From assembly GCA_014281115.1 (NCBI GenBank), contig JACONQ010000006.1, forward strand, positions 2,418,001-2,482,000: a stretch of 64,000 bases of DNA, written 5' to 3'. This document shows, in pieces, positions 1 to 13,578 of the stretch. Position numbers and translations under genes: made by a program. Origin of the DNA: Laburnicola sp. R22_1. Its lineage: Eukaryota; Ascomycota; Dothideomycetes; Pleosporales; Didymosphaeriaceae. Position 1 is the stretch's first letter; every line of letters begins with the position of its first letter. The notes below the pieces were generated by a model. It was not told where the DNA came from. It did not search any database and saw nothing but the letters and a program-made list of their open reading frames with translations.

Positions 1-2309
<2,309 letters not shown>

Positions 2310-3762
2310 ATGCGCGCTGCTCTCTTGACCATCGCCCTAGCGGGCCTCGCCGCTGTTGATGCCATCGACACCATCTCTGTAAAGGGCTCCAAGTTCTTCA
2401 CCGAGAGCGGAAACCAGTTCTTCGTCAAGGGTGCGTTCCAACGCGACGTATCGACAAGCATGCTAACAGACGTACAGGAATTGCGTACCAACTCGTGCCC
2501 GATGACCCGCTCATCGACAACACGCAGTGCAAGCTCGATTCCGACCTCATGAAAGAGATAGGCACGAACTCGATACGCGTCTACCACGTCGATCCGTCTG
2601 CCGACCACGATGACTGCATGCGCAGCTTTGCCGATGCTGGCATATACATATGGCTGGATCTGGATACCTTCGACACGCAGATTGAGCAGGTACGAACCCA
2701 TATCTTGCACGACGTCCATGAAGCTAACCAGACCAGAACGACATCTCCTGGAGCCATGCGCAATTTGACCGCTTCGGCGAAGTAATGGACACCTTCCACA
2801 AGTATGACAATCTGGCAGGCTTCTTCGTGGGCAACGAGGTCATTACGAGTTGTATGTCATTCTCCGCTGCTCTTGCCAATTCTACTGACCCTTCGTTAGT
2901 CAATGGCTCTCGCGCCGCACCCTTCGTCAAAGCCGCCGCTCGCGATCTCAAGGCGCACCGCGATGCCAAGGGCTACCGCAAGATTCCAATTGGCTACTCC
3001 GCTGCCGACATTGCTGCACTCCGTCCAATGTTGCAGAACTATCTCGCCTGTGGTAGCAACGCTTCCGAGGCGCTCGATTTCTACTCGCTCAACGCCTACT
3101 CATGGTGCGGGGACTCTAGCTTCCGGCAGTCGGGCTACGTGGATCTCATCAAGAATGTCACCGACGTCGGATACAACATCCCCATCTTCCTGTCCGAGAC
3201 TGGCTGCCGCGAACCCAAGCCTCGTAATTGGGACGACCAAGATGCCGTTTTCGGAGAAGACATGATCGATGACTGGAGCGGCGCCATTATCTACGAGTGG
3301 ATCACCGAGCAGAACGATTATGGCATTATCAGCTACGGCCCCAAAGTTGACCCCGCGTCTGATGGTGCGCCTCCGGATGGCTTCCCTCGTTCTGGAACCC
3401 CTTCGCCCGTGTCTCCGGAATTTCCCGCCCTCAGCAGCAAGTGGAAGACGCTCAACCCGACCGGTGTCAAGGCTTCCGAGTACAATCCTACGCTTACAGC
3501 GCCGCCGTGTCCCGCTTTCACAAGCGAGGTCTGGGAGGTGGACGGCAAGGCTGCGCTGCCGACGCTGGGTCAGACATTTGAAGCAGAGCTGACTGGCAGC
3601 ATGACGGAAAGCGGAGGCAATGCCGAGCCGACGGGTGAGCAGGCCAGCCCGAGCGAGACGGAGGGTGCCAAGGGTGCTGCGCCCGGGAGCCCTCCGCGAG
3701 AGCTGCAGAGCATGGGCTTAGGCCTCGTTGCCTTGCTTGGTGGCTTCCTGTTCTGGATGTGA
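2310..3762 (+). CDS. GPI-anchored beta-1,3-glucanosyltransferase, GH72 (Gas/Gel family)
   Basis: Four exons (2310-2430, 2478-2689, 2737-2851, 2900-3762) with three 47-48 bp introns give 436 residues. Residues 1-18 are a signal peptide (MRAALLTIALAGLAAVDA). The catalytic domain follows, with the acid/base glutamate in GNEV (about E145) and the nucleophile in LSETGC (about E249). The C-terminus is Ser/Thr/Pro-rich and ends in a hydrophobic tail (MGLGLVALLGGFLFWM), as expected for GPI attachment. There is no cysteine-rich X8/CBM43 module, so it belongs to the shorter Gel1-like group. These enzymes cut and rejoin beta-1,3-glucan chains at the cell surface to lengthen wall glucan. It is divergent from AROM, with no defects. 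Family assignment is firm; the paralogue is not determined. Confidence 0.95.
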
Positions 3763-4781
3763 GCGAGTGCGCTCATAAATCGTGTGGTCGAGCTGAAATG
3801 CCGACCCATTGATGATTGAAGGAAAGCTTGTGGAAAAACGAGTTGTGGTTCGGTTGGTGCATATATACCCTAGGTTTTTCGGTCAACATGTTGCACAGCG
3901 AGCACGGCGTTGGGTGATTGTACAGCTAGCATAGCATGTAATGAGCAAACGAATGAGATGGACAGACGAGAATAAATGCATCGGTTCAGATTCAAATGGT
4001 CATCAAAAAGTCGTGTCGGTCGAACCTGGCGCCGAATACTGAGTTATAGTCTTGGGACAACCATTCGAGTGGATCAGACCTCTGCCTATGCGCCTATCAT
4101 GTCTTGGTACTGACTATGATTCCACGACATGTTGAATCATGAATTAACGTCGGTAGGGAGATGAGTAAAGAGAAGAGTAATTACTAGGATACTCGGACGA
4201 ATATACACCAAGCAAGCACGTAGCAAGTTAGCAACCAAGTTCTCGAGAAACCCCCCCCCCCCCAAAACACCAATTCAAAACAAAAAACGCAAAAACCAAT
4301 CCATAGAAAAGTTGAGATGCCCATTTTATCATTTCAAAGCATTACTGGTAACTTCTTCCCTCCATCCCCTCCCCTTCCCTTCCCAACCTCACCACCACCT
4401 CTCCTATGAATCTTCCAACGTTCGTGCACATATGCTCCACACCCACCCACATCATGCACGTCGCCCGCCCCCTTTCAGAAAAGAAACCCACCCCTGGCCT
4501 TCCCTCATCCCCACGTATATCATACAAACCCCCCGCTTTCGCCTGCCCCACTCCTCCCCCATCCATTGCAAAGTTTACAAAAACACCAAACGCAAAAACC
4601 ACACACGCACAACGTCAATCTTGCCCAGCGAGCATCATTCCAGTCCCAGCTTTTGTTTTGGTACAAGAAAAGAAGAGAAGAGGAGATCTAGAATCACTGC
4701 TCGGGGGCACTACGACACCCAAGCGGAGAAGGGAGGGGAAGACACGAACGACGAGCAAGTAGGAGTATATGTACCTTTATT
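3763..4781. other. Intergenic region between GH72 and TOM70 3' ends
   Basis: Convergent 3' flanks. It holds a C14 homopolymer at 4251-4264, then a C-rich and A-rich stretch (about 4265-4620). I see no coding sequence with family motifs; open frames here are low-complexity His/Pro/Ser runs. Confidence 0.5.
4251..4264. repeat. C14 homopolymer
   Basis: Fourteen consecutive C in the GH72-TOM70 intergenic space, followed by A-rich sequence. Length is prone to sequencing error. Confidence 0.9.
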
Positions 4782-6869
4782 TTACCGCATTCCCGCACCC
4801 AGTCCAGCACCCATCTGGCCGCCCAGCCGCGAGGCGAGCTTAGGGTATTTCTCCTGCACCTATGCGGGCGGCATTAGCAAAGGCCAAGAGCGCCATGGAG
4901 CACCATCTCATGGATGCGTTCCATGCGGAATTCCCAGTTGCGAAGAGCACATACCTCGAGTTGTGTCCGTGTCGCCTCGGCATAGCTGAGCGCGTTGACA
5001 ATCTCGCCCTCTGTCCTTGACAGCTCCGCCGCACGCTCAAAGTACTTGAGCGCCTCGGGGACCTTTCCTTGTTGTAGCAGCAGCTGTGCCATGGTTGCAA
5101 CTGCGATATCGCACTCTGGGTCGATGATGAGCGCCTTCTGGCATAGCTGCTCTGCCTCGCCGAAGTCGTTCTTCCACTGGAAGAGCGCGAGCGCCTTGTT
5201 GATGAGCGGGAGGACGTTGATGAAGAGGGGCTTGTTGGCTTGCTCCATTTCGACGGCCGTGTCGAACTTCTCAATGGCTTCCTGGTACTTTTGCTGGTCG
5301 AGGAGAAGCTCGCCGTAGTAGTTGTAGACGTCGGGCACCTGCGCAAAGTTCTTCATGCAGCGGCGAAACGTTGCCATTGAGGATGCGATGCTGCCCATCT
5401 TGTATTGCGTGACACCCAATTGTATGTGCGAGAAGATGAAGTCCTTGTCGAGGTCGATGGATTTCTGGTAGTCCTTAGCGGCCTCACCGAACTCGGCCTT
5501 GATGAAGTGGAGTTGTGCGCGGTGGTAGTAGATGTCGGGATCGTCTTTGTTCTGTGCGAGGGCGGCTTCGAAGTCGGCTTCGGCGGCGGCAGGGTTCGCT
5601 TGCAAAAGTCAGCCATGTCTCGCGCATGCGGGAAACAGCAGTGTATAAGCCTTACCGAGCTCCAGATGCATGCTGGCGCGCTTGATGAAGCTCTGAGTCA
5701 GGGACTGCTGCAGCTCGACGCTCTTGTCCATGTCCTTGAGCGCATCGTCATTGTCGCCCTTGAGATACCTGAAGGTTCCGCGCATGTTGTACGCAAAAGA
5801 CTCGTGCTCTCCGAGATCTCCCAGCTCGAGCGCCTTCTCGAAGGCTGTGCCGGCTTCCGCATAGCCCTCGGCCGTCTTGAGACTCATCGCATGCAGACCC
5901 TTGCGGAGTTGTCCCTTGCCGCTCCCCTCCTCCAGCTCCGCATCGTCGTCGAGGCCGTACGGCGGAGGCTTCGGCCGGAAGCTCTGGAGGTAATTTGTTA
6001 CGAAGGTCGGGCTGGGCAGCTTCTTCTCCTTGGAGGCGAGGATGGCTTTGCCCTTGGCCTCGGCCACCTTCTTCAGCAGGCGCTCGACGCTCTGCGCGCT
6101 GTTGTCGTTGCGGAAGCCGTCGATGATGCAGCTAGCCGTGTAGTCCAAAAGTGCCTCGCTGTTGCGGTCCACCTGCTCGTACGCGTTTGCACGTCGGTTC
6201 AGCGCCTTGACATACTCGTTGTCGAGGTTGATGGCCGCCGTGGTGTCCTCGATGACCTTTTCCCAGTTGGACATGGCGTTCCAGCATGCGGCGCGGTTCG
6301 AGTAGAAGACGGGGTCCTGCTTGCACAGCAGCGCCTGGCCATACAGGTCTATCGCACGGTTGTAGTCTTTTGAGCCGTAAGCCTTGTTGCCTGCAGCCTT
6401 GAGCTTCGCCGCGTAGTCTTTCCGCTCCTGTGCATGGTTAGCTTCGCAATGCGCAACGGCGCTGGCAGCATACCTCTTCCGAGAGCGAGCCCACGGTGCT
6501 CTCGTCCACGTGCGGGAGTTCATCCTCGACGGCGGGCGCAACCGAAGCCTTCTTGGCCTCAGACGCGGTGTCCTGCTCCTTTGCAGCCTCCTTCTCCGCT
6601 TGCTCCTTGACCTTCTTCCTGTCCCGCTTGCTCTTGCGCTTGCTCGACGACGAGCTATCTGTCTCCTTCTTGTCTTCAGACATGTAGTAAATCACACCTC
6701 CTGCGCCGACTACTAATGTGAGCCCTGCGACCGTGTAGACGACGCCCTTGTGTTCCGATGCCCATGTTGATATGCGGTCCCAGAGCGAGCTGGAGCCTGC
6801 GGGTGGAAGTGCGACGGGGACGGGCCCGGGGCCCAGCGGAGCTGCGCTGGTGGACATGTTGGTGGACAT
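4782..6869 (-). CDS. TOM70: Mitochondrial import receptor TOM70
   Basis: Four exons on the minus strand (6869-6474, 6427-5656, 5598-4955, 4859-4782) with introns of 46, 57 and 95 bp give 629 residues, the usual length for TOM70. Residues about 43-63 are a single N-terminal membrane anchor ([20 protein letters not shown]), followed by a charged Ser/Lys linker. The rest is TPR array: a clamp-type N-terminal set ([26 protein letters not shown]) that would hold Hsp70/Hsp90 C-termini, then the C-terminal TPRs ([28 protein letters not shown]). It sits in the outer mitochondrial membrane and receives carrier-type preproteins. The last exon encodes only 25 residues and the stop, ending in GAGLGAGMR. 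Divergent from the class IV aminotransferase-like gene. Confidence 0.95.
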
Positions 6870-7605
6870 GTTTCGTGCGACGGGAGAGAATGCCGGGGTC
6901 CGGTGGAGGTCGTGTGGTCGATACTAGACGCGACGACGACAGCGAGCTGGAGAAGCAATTAATGAGAACAGATGAGAGGAGGTCAGGGCAGGCGCGCTCA
7001 ATGGGGCCGTGGTCGAGTCGATGAAAAGCGATGGGCCGCCTCGAGGAGCTCAGGGTGAGAAGTTTTGGGACCCAGGGCCCAGGACCCAGCTCGGACCAGC
7101 TTCCCACACGTCATCCGGTCCAAGAACGTCGGTAGGTGGATGCCGACAGACGACGCGTGAGCTCCTTCAGTGCTGGTCTGTGTGGGAAGTCGAATTATTT
7201 CAATGCCGTTATGATTGGGAAATTCCTTCCTTGCCAGTTTCTGCGCGAAACCGCGTCCTGCCCGGTGCCCAGGTGCGGACTAGATCACGTGGTTACACTT
7301 CCGCCAGGGCTGCAGGGCTGCAGGGCGGCCAGGTGCACACATGCGGACCGCTCCCTTGCCTCATCAGAGGGTATCAACCATCTTCGCGTTAGAGTCCGCT
7401 TCAGCCTTGACATCTTTGACACAGCATGCCAGATTTCCGCTCCATCACGTCTCGCCACGTCTCTCTGCATAATTCGCGGACTCGGCGAATCATCATCCGC
7501 TCCATCACATCGCCAACCCGGATTTTCACAAAAGCATCCTTCTTGCATCGCCTCGAATCTTCCCACCCACATTCTAGCATATAGAAGTCAAGACAACGTT
7601 ACAAC
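6870..7605. promoter_or_regulatory. Divergent promoter region, TOM70 / aminotransferase IV-like gene
   Basis: 736 bp between two start codons facing away from each other. A direct duplication CTGCAGGGCTGCAGGG occurs near 7309-7324. No coding sequence or named site was recognised. Confidence 0.5.
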
Positions 7606-8702
7606 ATGGACCCAGAACAGTCTTTCCACCTCTTCACCTCTCTCCGCTACGACCCGCTCCTCCTAACCTCGGAAGAAAACTCCCTCCCAATGCTAAACTT
7701 CGTCTCCCCATCGCCCTTCTACATGCTAGTCTACCACCGCGACCGCATGCTGGAGGCAGCGCAGCATTTTGATTTCCACGCTGTGGCGGCAAAGCTAGAA
7801 GATGGGAAGGCCCTGCATGAAGAGCTATCAAAGAGGGTAGGGGAGTATGTGGAAAAGAGCGGACAAGACGCACCGCTAAAAGTAAGTTTACCTCTAGATG
7901 CCACAAAACACCCAGACACACGACTAACGACAACACAGCTAAGAATCCTCTTCGACAAAGCCGCAAACATGACCCTAGACTTCGCCCCCATCCCCGCACT
8001 CCCCCTCTCCTCTTTATACCCCTCCTCCTTCGACCCTCCAACCCCCCCACCAAAACCCCATCCCGCAAACCCCGACCAAAACCCCACCCCCTTCCACCCT
8101 TCCCCCCGAACAGGCGGCGCCCTCACCCTCGGCCCCACCTCCTCCCTCCCCTCCCAACGCCCCTCATCCCCACCCCCGCCCCCGAATACACCCTCCAACT
8201 CGACACCCACCCAACGCCCTCCTCCCCCTTCACCCTCCTAAAAACCACCCACCGCACCCACTACGACCTCTCCCGCACGCGCGCCCTGCCCCCCAACCCC
8301 CACGGCGCCCAATACGCCGAAGTCCTCCTCTACAACGAAGTCCTCGAGCTAACAGAAGGCACCCTAACATCTTTGTACCTCTTCCGCGGCGGGCGCTGGG
8401 TGACGCCGCCCGTGGGCATCCCCGCGGGCGAATTCACGGCCGAGACGCTCAAGGAGGGCGCGCTGGATGAGGGCGAGTTGAGGAGGCCGTTTGCCGGGAG
8501 GTGGGGGCATAGTGTGAGGAGTGCGAAGGTGGGGGCGGGCGGGCAGAGGGGTACGAGTAGGAGGTGGGCGCTTAAGAGGGGGTTTTGTATGGAGGAGGGG
8601 GTCGGGGTTGGGACGGTGAGGGTCGGCGAGGGGGTGTGGGTTAGTAATGGGGTTCGGGGGTTTACGTTTGGGAGGGTGGTTGGGGGGGTGCGTGGGGAGT
8701 GA
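7606..8702 (+). CDS. Class IV aminotransferase, probable aminodeoxychorismate lyase; reading frame broken
   Basis: Exon 1 (7606-7881, 92 codons) begins MDPEQSFHLFTSLRYDP. A 57-bp intron (7882-7938) leads to exon 2, LRILFDKAANMTLDFAP and onward to TGGALTLGP. The frame then runs into low-complexity Pro/Ser and a stop at 8241. The conserved C-terminal half is in another frame (from about 8172 to 8702): PEYTLQLDT, EVLLYNEVLELTEGTLTS, RGGRWVTPPVG, RGTSRRWAL, VWVSNGVRGF. These are class IV PLP-enzyme motifs; fungal Abz2-type lyases make p-aminobenzoate for folate. No GT donor exists between about 7981 and 8175, so an intron cannot explain the change. A one-base loss (or two-base gain) in the C-rich tract about 8150-8180 would. 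This may be a sequencing error or a real mutation. Family call moderate, substrate inferred. Confidence 0.62.
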
Positions 8703-8975
8703 TGGGTGTGGTTGGGGAGGTGGTTGAAAGGGCGGGTTGCAAAATAGAGGTTGCTTTGGAACTTGCATATGGCAATAGTGGCATCCGCGCGAAGTGAACA
8801 CTGAAGAGACGCGAAAAAAGCGCAGACATACTAACAATACAACATCCGATTCTCCACACAAACCAAGAAATCAACCCCGAAATCAAATCAAAAGCATCCA
8901 CCAGAAAAACTCCAAAACAAAACAAAACAAAGCAAAGCAATCCATCCCAATAGCAGCCCCTAAACCCACCCCTAC

Positions 8976-10997
8976 CTAGCTACCAGGATGATGCGTCCCC
9001 CTCAAATCCACCCACCCAAATTCCGGCACCTGCCCAATAATCAAAAGACACCAACACCGCTTCCCCTCCACCCGGTCATCCAAAAAATACGCATTCCCAG
9101 GCCCAGCCCCAACCACGTCCTTCTGATCCTGCCCACACATGACAACATCCTCATCAGCATCAACCACCACGCCCGTCTTCCCGCACTTGAAGCACGTCGG
9201 CATGAGCCCCCCGGCGCTCGCCCGGTTAATCGCCAGCGAACTGTCTTCTCTCTCGCGCTTCTCCTTGTCGGTCAGGCGGAAACTGATGGCGGGGAAGTAC
9301 AGTTGGAAGTTGCCCGGGTGGTTGAAGTACTCGCGGCATCGCTTCTCGAAAGTTGTTTTGCGGAAGAGAGGGCTGCGGCCGTCGCCGGCGGTGAAGTCGT
9401 CGTAGGTGAAGTTGCCCTCGGGGAGGCGGCGGTAGATCCAATCTCGGGAGAGGGCGGCAGAGGGACGTTTTTTGTGGGGGTCAGTGGTGCTCTGGTCGAC
9501 TTTTGCTTTGTTGGATAGTTCGCCGTTGGGGCCGGGCCGTTGGTTGGGGAACAAGAGGTTGCGCTGTGGGCCGAAGTTGGGTCTGATGGTGAGGTCTTGT
9601 TGTTGTTGTTGTTGTCCTGGATCCAAGTTGTTGTTGTTCTTCCGATTGGTTGCGACACGGTACTCGAAAAAGCTCATGTCGTGGGGGTGGTTGTTCAGCT
9701 CGCGGCAGTTGGGACACTGGATTTGTTGACCTCCGGGTGGGGTTGGATATATCCATATACCGAGCATAGTATTGCAGTTGGGACCCACGCATATGGTGTG
9801 GGAATAGTTGGCACGGTCGTCGGGATTATCCCCGTACTTGAATCCCTCCCTCGGAGCAGGCCGCGGATGATTGGGTCTGGGAGCAGGGAAATGAGCATTG
9901 GGCCTGGGAGGAGGAGCAGGGGCTCTGGGCCTGCGAGCGGGCCCGCGAGCGTTGTCGAACTCCTTGTTCATGAACGCCGTCGGACACTTTTGCTCGTACA
10001 CTGTGTAATCGCAAGGGAATTCACCTTGACCCACTTTGTGTGTGAATTCTTCGCAAACAATACACCACGGATAGTCGAAAAACTTTGGCGGCTGAGTGGG
10101 AACGTCCATGTCTAGGTCGTCATCGAGGCCGTAGAGGTGAGGCGGCGGGGGATTGTAGCTTGTCCAACTCTGAATGATTGTAGCAATCATTGTCTCCCAC
10201 TTTTGCCTGTTGATTTGCGCTGTGTTGCTGGCGCAGGCTTTTGTTTTGTGGTTGGTGTCCCCGCAGTGCCAGCACCATCGGAGGTCGTTGTAGGAGTTAT
10301 TGACTTCGTAGAGCAGTCGAGCCTGGAATTTCTTGACTTTATCGCAGTCGTTGAAAACGTGCTCGCCGTCACCCGCCCCTTTGCACCATTGACAAATCTT
10401 TCCTGTATCCTGTGCGATTGCATTGTCGCGCTCGATGGGATCCTCATTCCAGATACAGTCTTCAGGGAAGTGAAAGTCGCAACCACAAGGACATTGCTGA
10501 TCTCCCGGGACTGCTTTGGCGCTGCACTTGCTTTTTTCATGGCCAAATAGGCCGCATTTTAGGCACAAAATATTGTCCTGGTTTTGGCGATGATGCTGGT
10601 TGGGATTCGAATTGCCGTTTTGCCTCCCTCTGTTGTTATAATCGCCGCTCCAACTACCACTTCGGTCCCCTCTCCAATCATCACCTCGATCGCCTCTCTT
10701 ACCACCGCCTCGTTTTCCTCTCCTACGACCGCCTCGATCACCATCGTAACGACCGCCTCGATCGCCATCGTAACGACCGCCTCGATCACCATCATAACGA
10801 CCACCACTATTACCATCGTAATCACCACCTTTGTAACCGCCGCGACCCGGGCCTCGACCACCGCCCCTCCCCCCGCGATCCCCTCCTCCCCCTCCTCTAA
10901 AGAAAACCGGGTTCCATCCCCCCTCGCCCTTGAAGTTGTTATCCCCCGGGTTTCTTCCATCTCCCCGGTTTCTATTATTTCTTTTCTTCCCCCCCAT
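8976..10997 (-). CDS. RGG-rich, CCHC zinc-knuckle protein, likely RNA-binding
   Basis: Single uninterrupted frame of 673 residues starting MGGKKRNNRNRGDG. Residues about 25-140 are Gly/Arg/Asp-rich with three tandem copies of RYDGDRGG followed by RGG-type repeats. A CCHC knuckle follows (CLKCGLFGHEKSKC), then further Cys/His clusters (CQWCKGAGDGEH, CWHCGDTNHKTKAC, CIVCEEFTHK, CPNCRELNNHPHD, CFKCGKTG). The middle is Pro/Arg-rich. RGG boxes with zinc knuckles usually bind RNA; the target is unknown. A polyQ run (about 9600) is also present. It resembles lineage-specific fungal zinc-knuckle proteins; a domesticated transposon gag is possible but nothing else supports that. The 273 bp before it (8703-8975) is A-rich with no gene. 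Confidence 0.75.
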   Translation of the reverse strand: MGGKKRNNRNRGDGRNPGDNNFKGEGGWNPVFFRGGGGGDRGGRGGGRGPGRGGYKGGDYDGNSGGRYDGDRGGRYDGDRGGRYDGDRGGRRRGKRGGGKRGDRGDDWRGDRSGSWSGDYNNRGRQNGNSNPNQHHRQNQDNILCLKCGLFGHEKSKCSAKAVPGDQQCPCGCDFHFPEDCIWNEDPIERDNAIAQDTGKICQWCKGAGDGEHVFNDCDKVKKFQARLLYEVNNSYNDLRWCWHCGDTNHKTKACASNTAQINRQKWETMIATIIQSWTSYNPPPPHLYGLDDDLDMDVPTQPPKFFDYPWCIVCEEFTHKVGQGEFPCDYTVYEQKCPTAFMNKEFDNARGPARRPRAPAPPPRPNAHFPAPRPNHPRPAPREGFKYGDNPDDRANYSHTICVGPNCNTMLGIWIYPTPPGGQQIQCPNCRELNNHPHDMSFFEYRVATNRKNNNNLDPGQQQQQQDLTIRPNFGPQRNLLFPNQRPGPNGELSNKAKVDQSTTDPHKKRPSAALSRDWIYRRLPEGNFTYDDFTAGDGRSPLFRKTTFEKRCREYFNHPGNFQLYFPAISFRLTDKEKREREDSSLAINRASAGGLMPTCFKCGKTGVVVDADEDVVMCGQDQKDVVGAGPGNAYFLDDRVEGKRCWCLLIIGQVPEFGWVDLRGTHHPGS
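10727..10798. repeat. Three 24-bp coding minisatellite units
   Basis: Three back-to-back 24-bp units with 1-2 changes each, encoding RYDGDRGG on the minus strand inside the zinc-knuckle gene. Copy number is probably variable between strains. Confidence 0.85.
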
Positions 10998-13578
10998 GGC
11001 GAATATGAGGCTACTGCCAGCCGCTCCTCAAAAGCTTTCAAAGGCGACAAGAACAGCCAAAAAGTACAGAGGAGGAGTGCCAGGCTCAGCGAAAGCGTGG
11101 TATCGACGTCACTGACCAAGTAAGACGCCACGTTAGCAGGGCGATGGTATATTATACATGTGTGTAAAACAATTGATTCAAGCGGTGTGTTCAGGGCGGC
11201 GGATAAGGGTCCTGCTTCCTTTGATGAGGATGGGCTTGTGAACAAAGCGTGGGGAAATAGACGCCACTTGCTGACAGAAAAATTTGGTTTTCTTTGTTGG
11301 GAGAAGGGTATGATGTGACGGGATCGCATGCGGAATGGGTCGAGACCATCAGCGCCGTGCCATGGTGTACGACGGGCGTGAAAGACATCGCCGAAGCTAT
11401 AAGAACGCTTTTCAGAATTCTCGACTCTAGATACGGGCCAAGTCTGGTTGTTGTAATATGAGGGAGCAGTGCGTCAGGAGTTTTGCTGCAGTGACTGAAA
11501 TGAGAAGAGCACGCGCGTACGGGGTGGGAGTCCATGCGTGTGTCAACGATGGCGCCCGTAGAGCTGTCAAAGAAAGCCCTGGAGCAACACGTCGCACGTG
11601 AACAGCCCACAGCGAAAACTCGTGCGTATTGGCAGAAGCTCCGAGTGTGTTGCACACAAAGAATTGCAAATGTACGCTGCGCGAGTCCAAACATGATTGT
11701 GCCTCACAAGGGGCGGTCCATTCGTCAAAACAGAATGGGAAACTGCGTCTCTGGGTAAGCTCCTCCGCACAAAGGGCTTGCGAGCATCCAAGCCTGCGTA
11801 TGGTCAGCAGAAGGCTAGGAACTCAATGCTAGTGAATCCTGTCTCTGCCTTTGCTCCAATGCCTTATGTAGAACGCTGGAAGTGGCTGTGGAGACGAGCG
11901 CGGTGGTGGCCGATTTTTGAGCCCAGCCCATGGCCGTCCGATGTTGCTGTCGGGTTGCGGTTCGCGATGTTGGAACCCCAGAGACGGAAAGAACAGCCTT
12001 GTCTCCGCGAATCATTAAGCCCAGTGGCAACCAGCAGGCCGCGTCATTCGCGCCCATGTACGCAGTATAGCCTCATCTCCGACGAAGAAAAGGCTTCATC
12101 GATTTCGGAGAGTACTGCTCTGTACAGGTCAGTACAGCGTGGTGGGTAGATACCTAGCGCAGGAGCGATCTCCACTTGACACCCGCTGTCTCGCGCCACT
12201 CGGGCAAAGAATCGCCTCTTAGCACCTTCCATCTCTTCCATCTCTTCCATCAGAACGCAAGCGATCGACCATCGCTACAGCGTACCCAAACTCCCTCCGC
12301 CAAGCAGGTGCCAAATATGATCCGCATGCGCATCCTGCACGCGCCCATGGCCAGCTTGCAGGCCAAGCAATGTAACCGCTGAGACAAGCCGTCCCGGCCG
12401 ACTCCATCGCCGCCCCCACCTCCATAACACTCCAAATATATGCTTGCACTATGTCCGGCACGCCATCTGCCATCTGCCATCTCCGCACTACGCCGCCCGT
12501 CCGGTCATGGGACGTTGAGTTTGCCATATTCGCGCAGAACGTGAGCCCTTCTGCACGCACAAGGAATCGACTTACGCGCCCGGAGAAGCCCATCTCGCGT
12601 TCCCCAGACTCGCAATCAATCCTCAATCTCGCCATCCCCGTCACTCTGCAGATTCGCCTCCAGCCACTCCCGCTTTGTCCATCGAAAACCCCGTAATCGC
12701 CAAGCCCAGTCACCCTCCCACCAACCACCATCAACATCGCCTCTCCATCTCGCCTCTCCCCTGCCCACGCCAGCCCAATCGCAGCCTCCGTACAAGAAAT
12801 TACCATAAACCCAGAAACCAGTTGTCACCGGCCATGCCCGCTCTCGGTAACCAGTCCAGAGCCAGGACTCACGATTTTGTATTAAGCGCTTGCGCAATAG
12901 AGCCTGGCGGGCGATGATGGTTCGCAGAGATCTAGCGGCCCTTTCCTTTCAACCGCTTTCCCTGATCTGCGAACGGTTTCTAGGCGTGTCGCGTGCGTGG
13001 TGGTGTGGTGGGCGGTGGAGAGAAAAGAGTGGCCGACCGAACTGAGCCTGCTACAACAAAGACGTATTGAGAATGTAACGCGAGGCGCTTTCAGTCAATA
13101 TCCGCCGATTTGCGATAGTTGGTGGTGGCCGGAAGTAGACAAGCTGGACTGCCCTTGCCACGGGTGGCGCATCACACAAAGAAAAACGAAGGCCATGCCC
13201 TGTCGCAGAAGGAAGCTGTTCAAGTGAAGTTTGGCCAAAGATCTCAAGAGTGCGAGTGATTTGAAGTGTGTGAATGATGTTATTTTGGTATCGAGTATTA
13301 GGATACCTGAGGCTATTTTGATACCCGAGTCGCCGACAAAGTAATAAGGCCATCCTAAAACGCCGCACCCGGATTCGGACCAGGCGTGCAATGCTTGAAG
13401 TGAAGAAAAGTAATATCGAGTGAGAGTACGAAGAAGAATAAATACAGGGTATCGTGATGCAAAACAGCGGAGTGGACCGGACTTGTAGCGAAAGAATGCA
13501 AAGCAGACGTGAGCGAAAGAGGGTGCGAGGAATAGTCATCGTAATATGTTCGAAACGCGGCCATGGGGGGACCAGCGC
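10998..13578. other. 2.6-kb intergenic stretch with no recognised gene
   Basis: I read both strands and found no protein family motif, no run of splice-linked frames and no convincing tRNA. Open frames present (for example about 12219-12806 minus) are GC-driven and not protein-like. Short direct repeats occur: CATCTCTTC units at 12229-12251 and ATCTGCC units near 12468-12482. A T/A-rich stretch at 13230-13560 forms the 3' side of the DUF3455 gene. Confidence 0.45.

Noticed and set aside
4312..4989. 225-codon plus-strand frame
   Set aside because: His/Pro/Ser-rich translation of a C-rich intergenic stretch, running into the antisense of the TOM70 terminal exons.
5405..6373. 322-codon plus-strand frame
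   Set aside because: Antisense shadow of TOM70 TPR exons.
8065..8113. GC-AG intron that might explain the lyase frame change
   Set aside because: Its 49-bp length moves the reading to the wrong frame, so it does not reconnect the two halves.
10559..11329. 256-codon minus-strand frame rich in Val/Ile/Glu
   Set aside because: Shadow frame of the 24-bp repeats and RGG region of the zinc-knuckle gene on the same strand.
11191..11694. 167-codon minus-strand frame
   Set aside because: No family feature; amino-acid use not protein-like; no promoter or splice context.
12219..12806. 195-codon minus-strand open frame
   Set aside because: Trp/Gly/Arg-rich composition from GC-skewed intergenic DNA; no motif, no splice partners, overlaps other random frames.
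13340..13385. Sequence resembling a tRNA B box (minus strand GGTCCGAATCC)
   Set aside because: No A box or acceptor pairing at the right distance.
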